Assembly: GCA_016722705.1 (NCBI GenBank)
Contig: JADKGN010000004.1
Span: forward strand, 1,178,001-1,242,000
Direction: 5' to 3'
Origin: Candidatus Dechloromonas phosphoritropha
GTDB lineage: Bacteria; Pseudomonadota; Gammaproteobacteria; Burkholderiales; Rhodocyclaceae
Length of the DNA: 64,000 nt
Every line of letters starts with the position of its first letter. Within the stretch, counting starts at the first letter, position 1. This document shows positions 63,937 to 64,000 of this stretch, piece by piece. A program made the translations under genes and the position numbers. The notes under the pieces were generated by a model. That model was not told where the DNA came from. It did no database searches and saw only the letters and a program-made list of their open reading frames with translations.

Positions 63937-64000
63937 TTGGGCGTTACTCAGTCAAGGGGCGGTGCGTAGTGGAGCCCACCCTGGTTCCAGAGCCGGTTGA

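Overview
The window is a G+C-rich, gene-dense stretch of a proteobacterial chromosome. A betaproteobacterium, most likely near the Rhodocyclales, is inferred from gene order (gmk-rpoZ-spoT, pcm-rhodanese-tolC-waaA, a complete ccmABCDEFGHI operon, a TPP-riboswitch thiC) and from RpoH. No rRNA, tRNA or CRISPR array was seen.

Positions 1-16000 hold a hydrogen-oxidation locus on the minus strand. A sigma-54-type promoter (15858-15872) precedes hybO-hybA-hybB-hybC, a membrane-bound periplasmic [NiFe] hydrogenase of the Hyb type. The maturation genes hybD/hupD, hupF, hybE/hupJ, hypC, hypD, hypE and hypX follow, then the regulators hoxA (sigma-54 activator) and hoxBC (cytoplasmic H2 sensor). The genes are mostly coupled by 1-8 nt overlaps. 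hypA, hypB, hypF and the sensor kinase hoxJ are not in the window; a SWIM zinc-finger gene follows hoxC instead.

Positions 16000-19500 are mobile-element debris: a frameshifted IS91-type transposase with its tyrosine recombinase, and an ISAs1 remnant. Positions 19500-25900 hold a compact minus-strand operon of unknown function: a DUF3604 (PHP-like) lipoprotein, a PpiC-type isomerase, three HupE/UreJ-like membrane proteins and a small membrane protein. This is the best candidate for an undescribed system.

Positions 26000-34200 carry a cytochrome c peroxidase and the cytochrome c maturation operon, each behind an FNR/ANR-type box. A 125-bp copy of the ccm promoter and ccmA start lies upstream of the peroxidase. 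Positions 34200-39500 mix an IS66 remnant, a NYN/LOTUS protein, an intact IS1380 element with its target duplication, rpoH behind a perfect CIRCE operator, and a decayed napGH relic.

Positions 39600-64000 are mostly housekeeping: tatD, dadA, spoT, rpoZ, gmk, a LysM protein, thiC, a TetR-pcm-rhodanese-tolC group, waaA, a sugar-nucleotide epimerase, apaH, two glutathione transferases, an HNH protein, a trypsin-like protease and an ion transporter. An acyl-ACP-reductase-like protein paired with an iron alcohol dehydrogenase, and an intact IS1182-type element with CTAG duplications, stand out.
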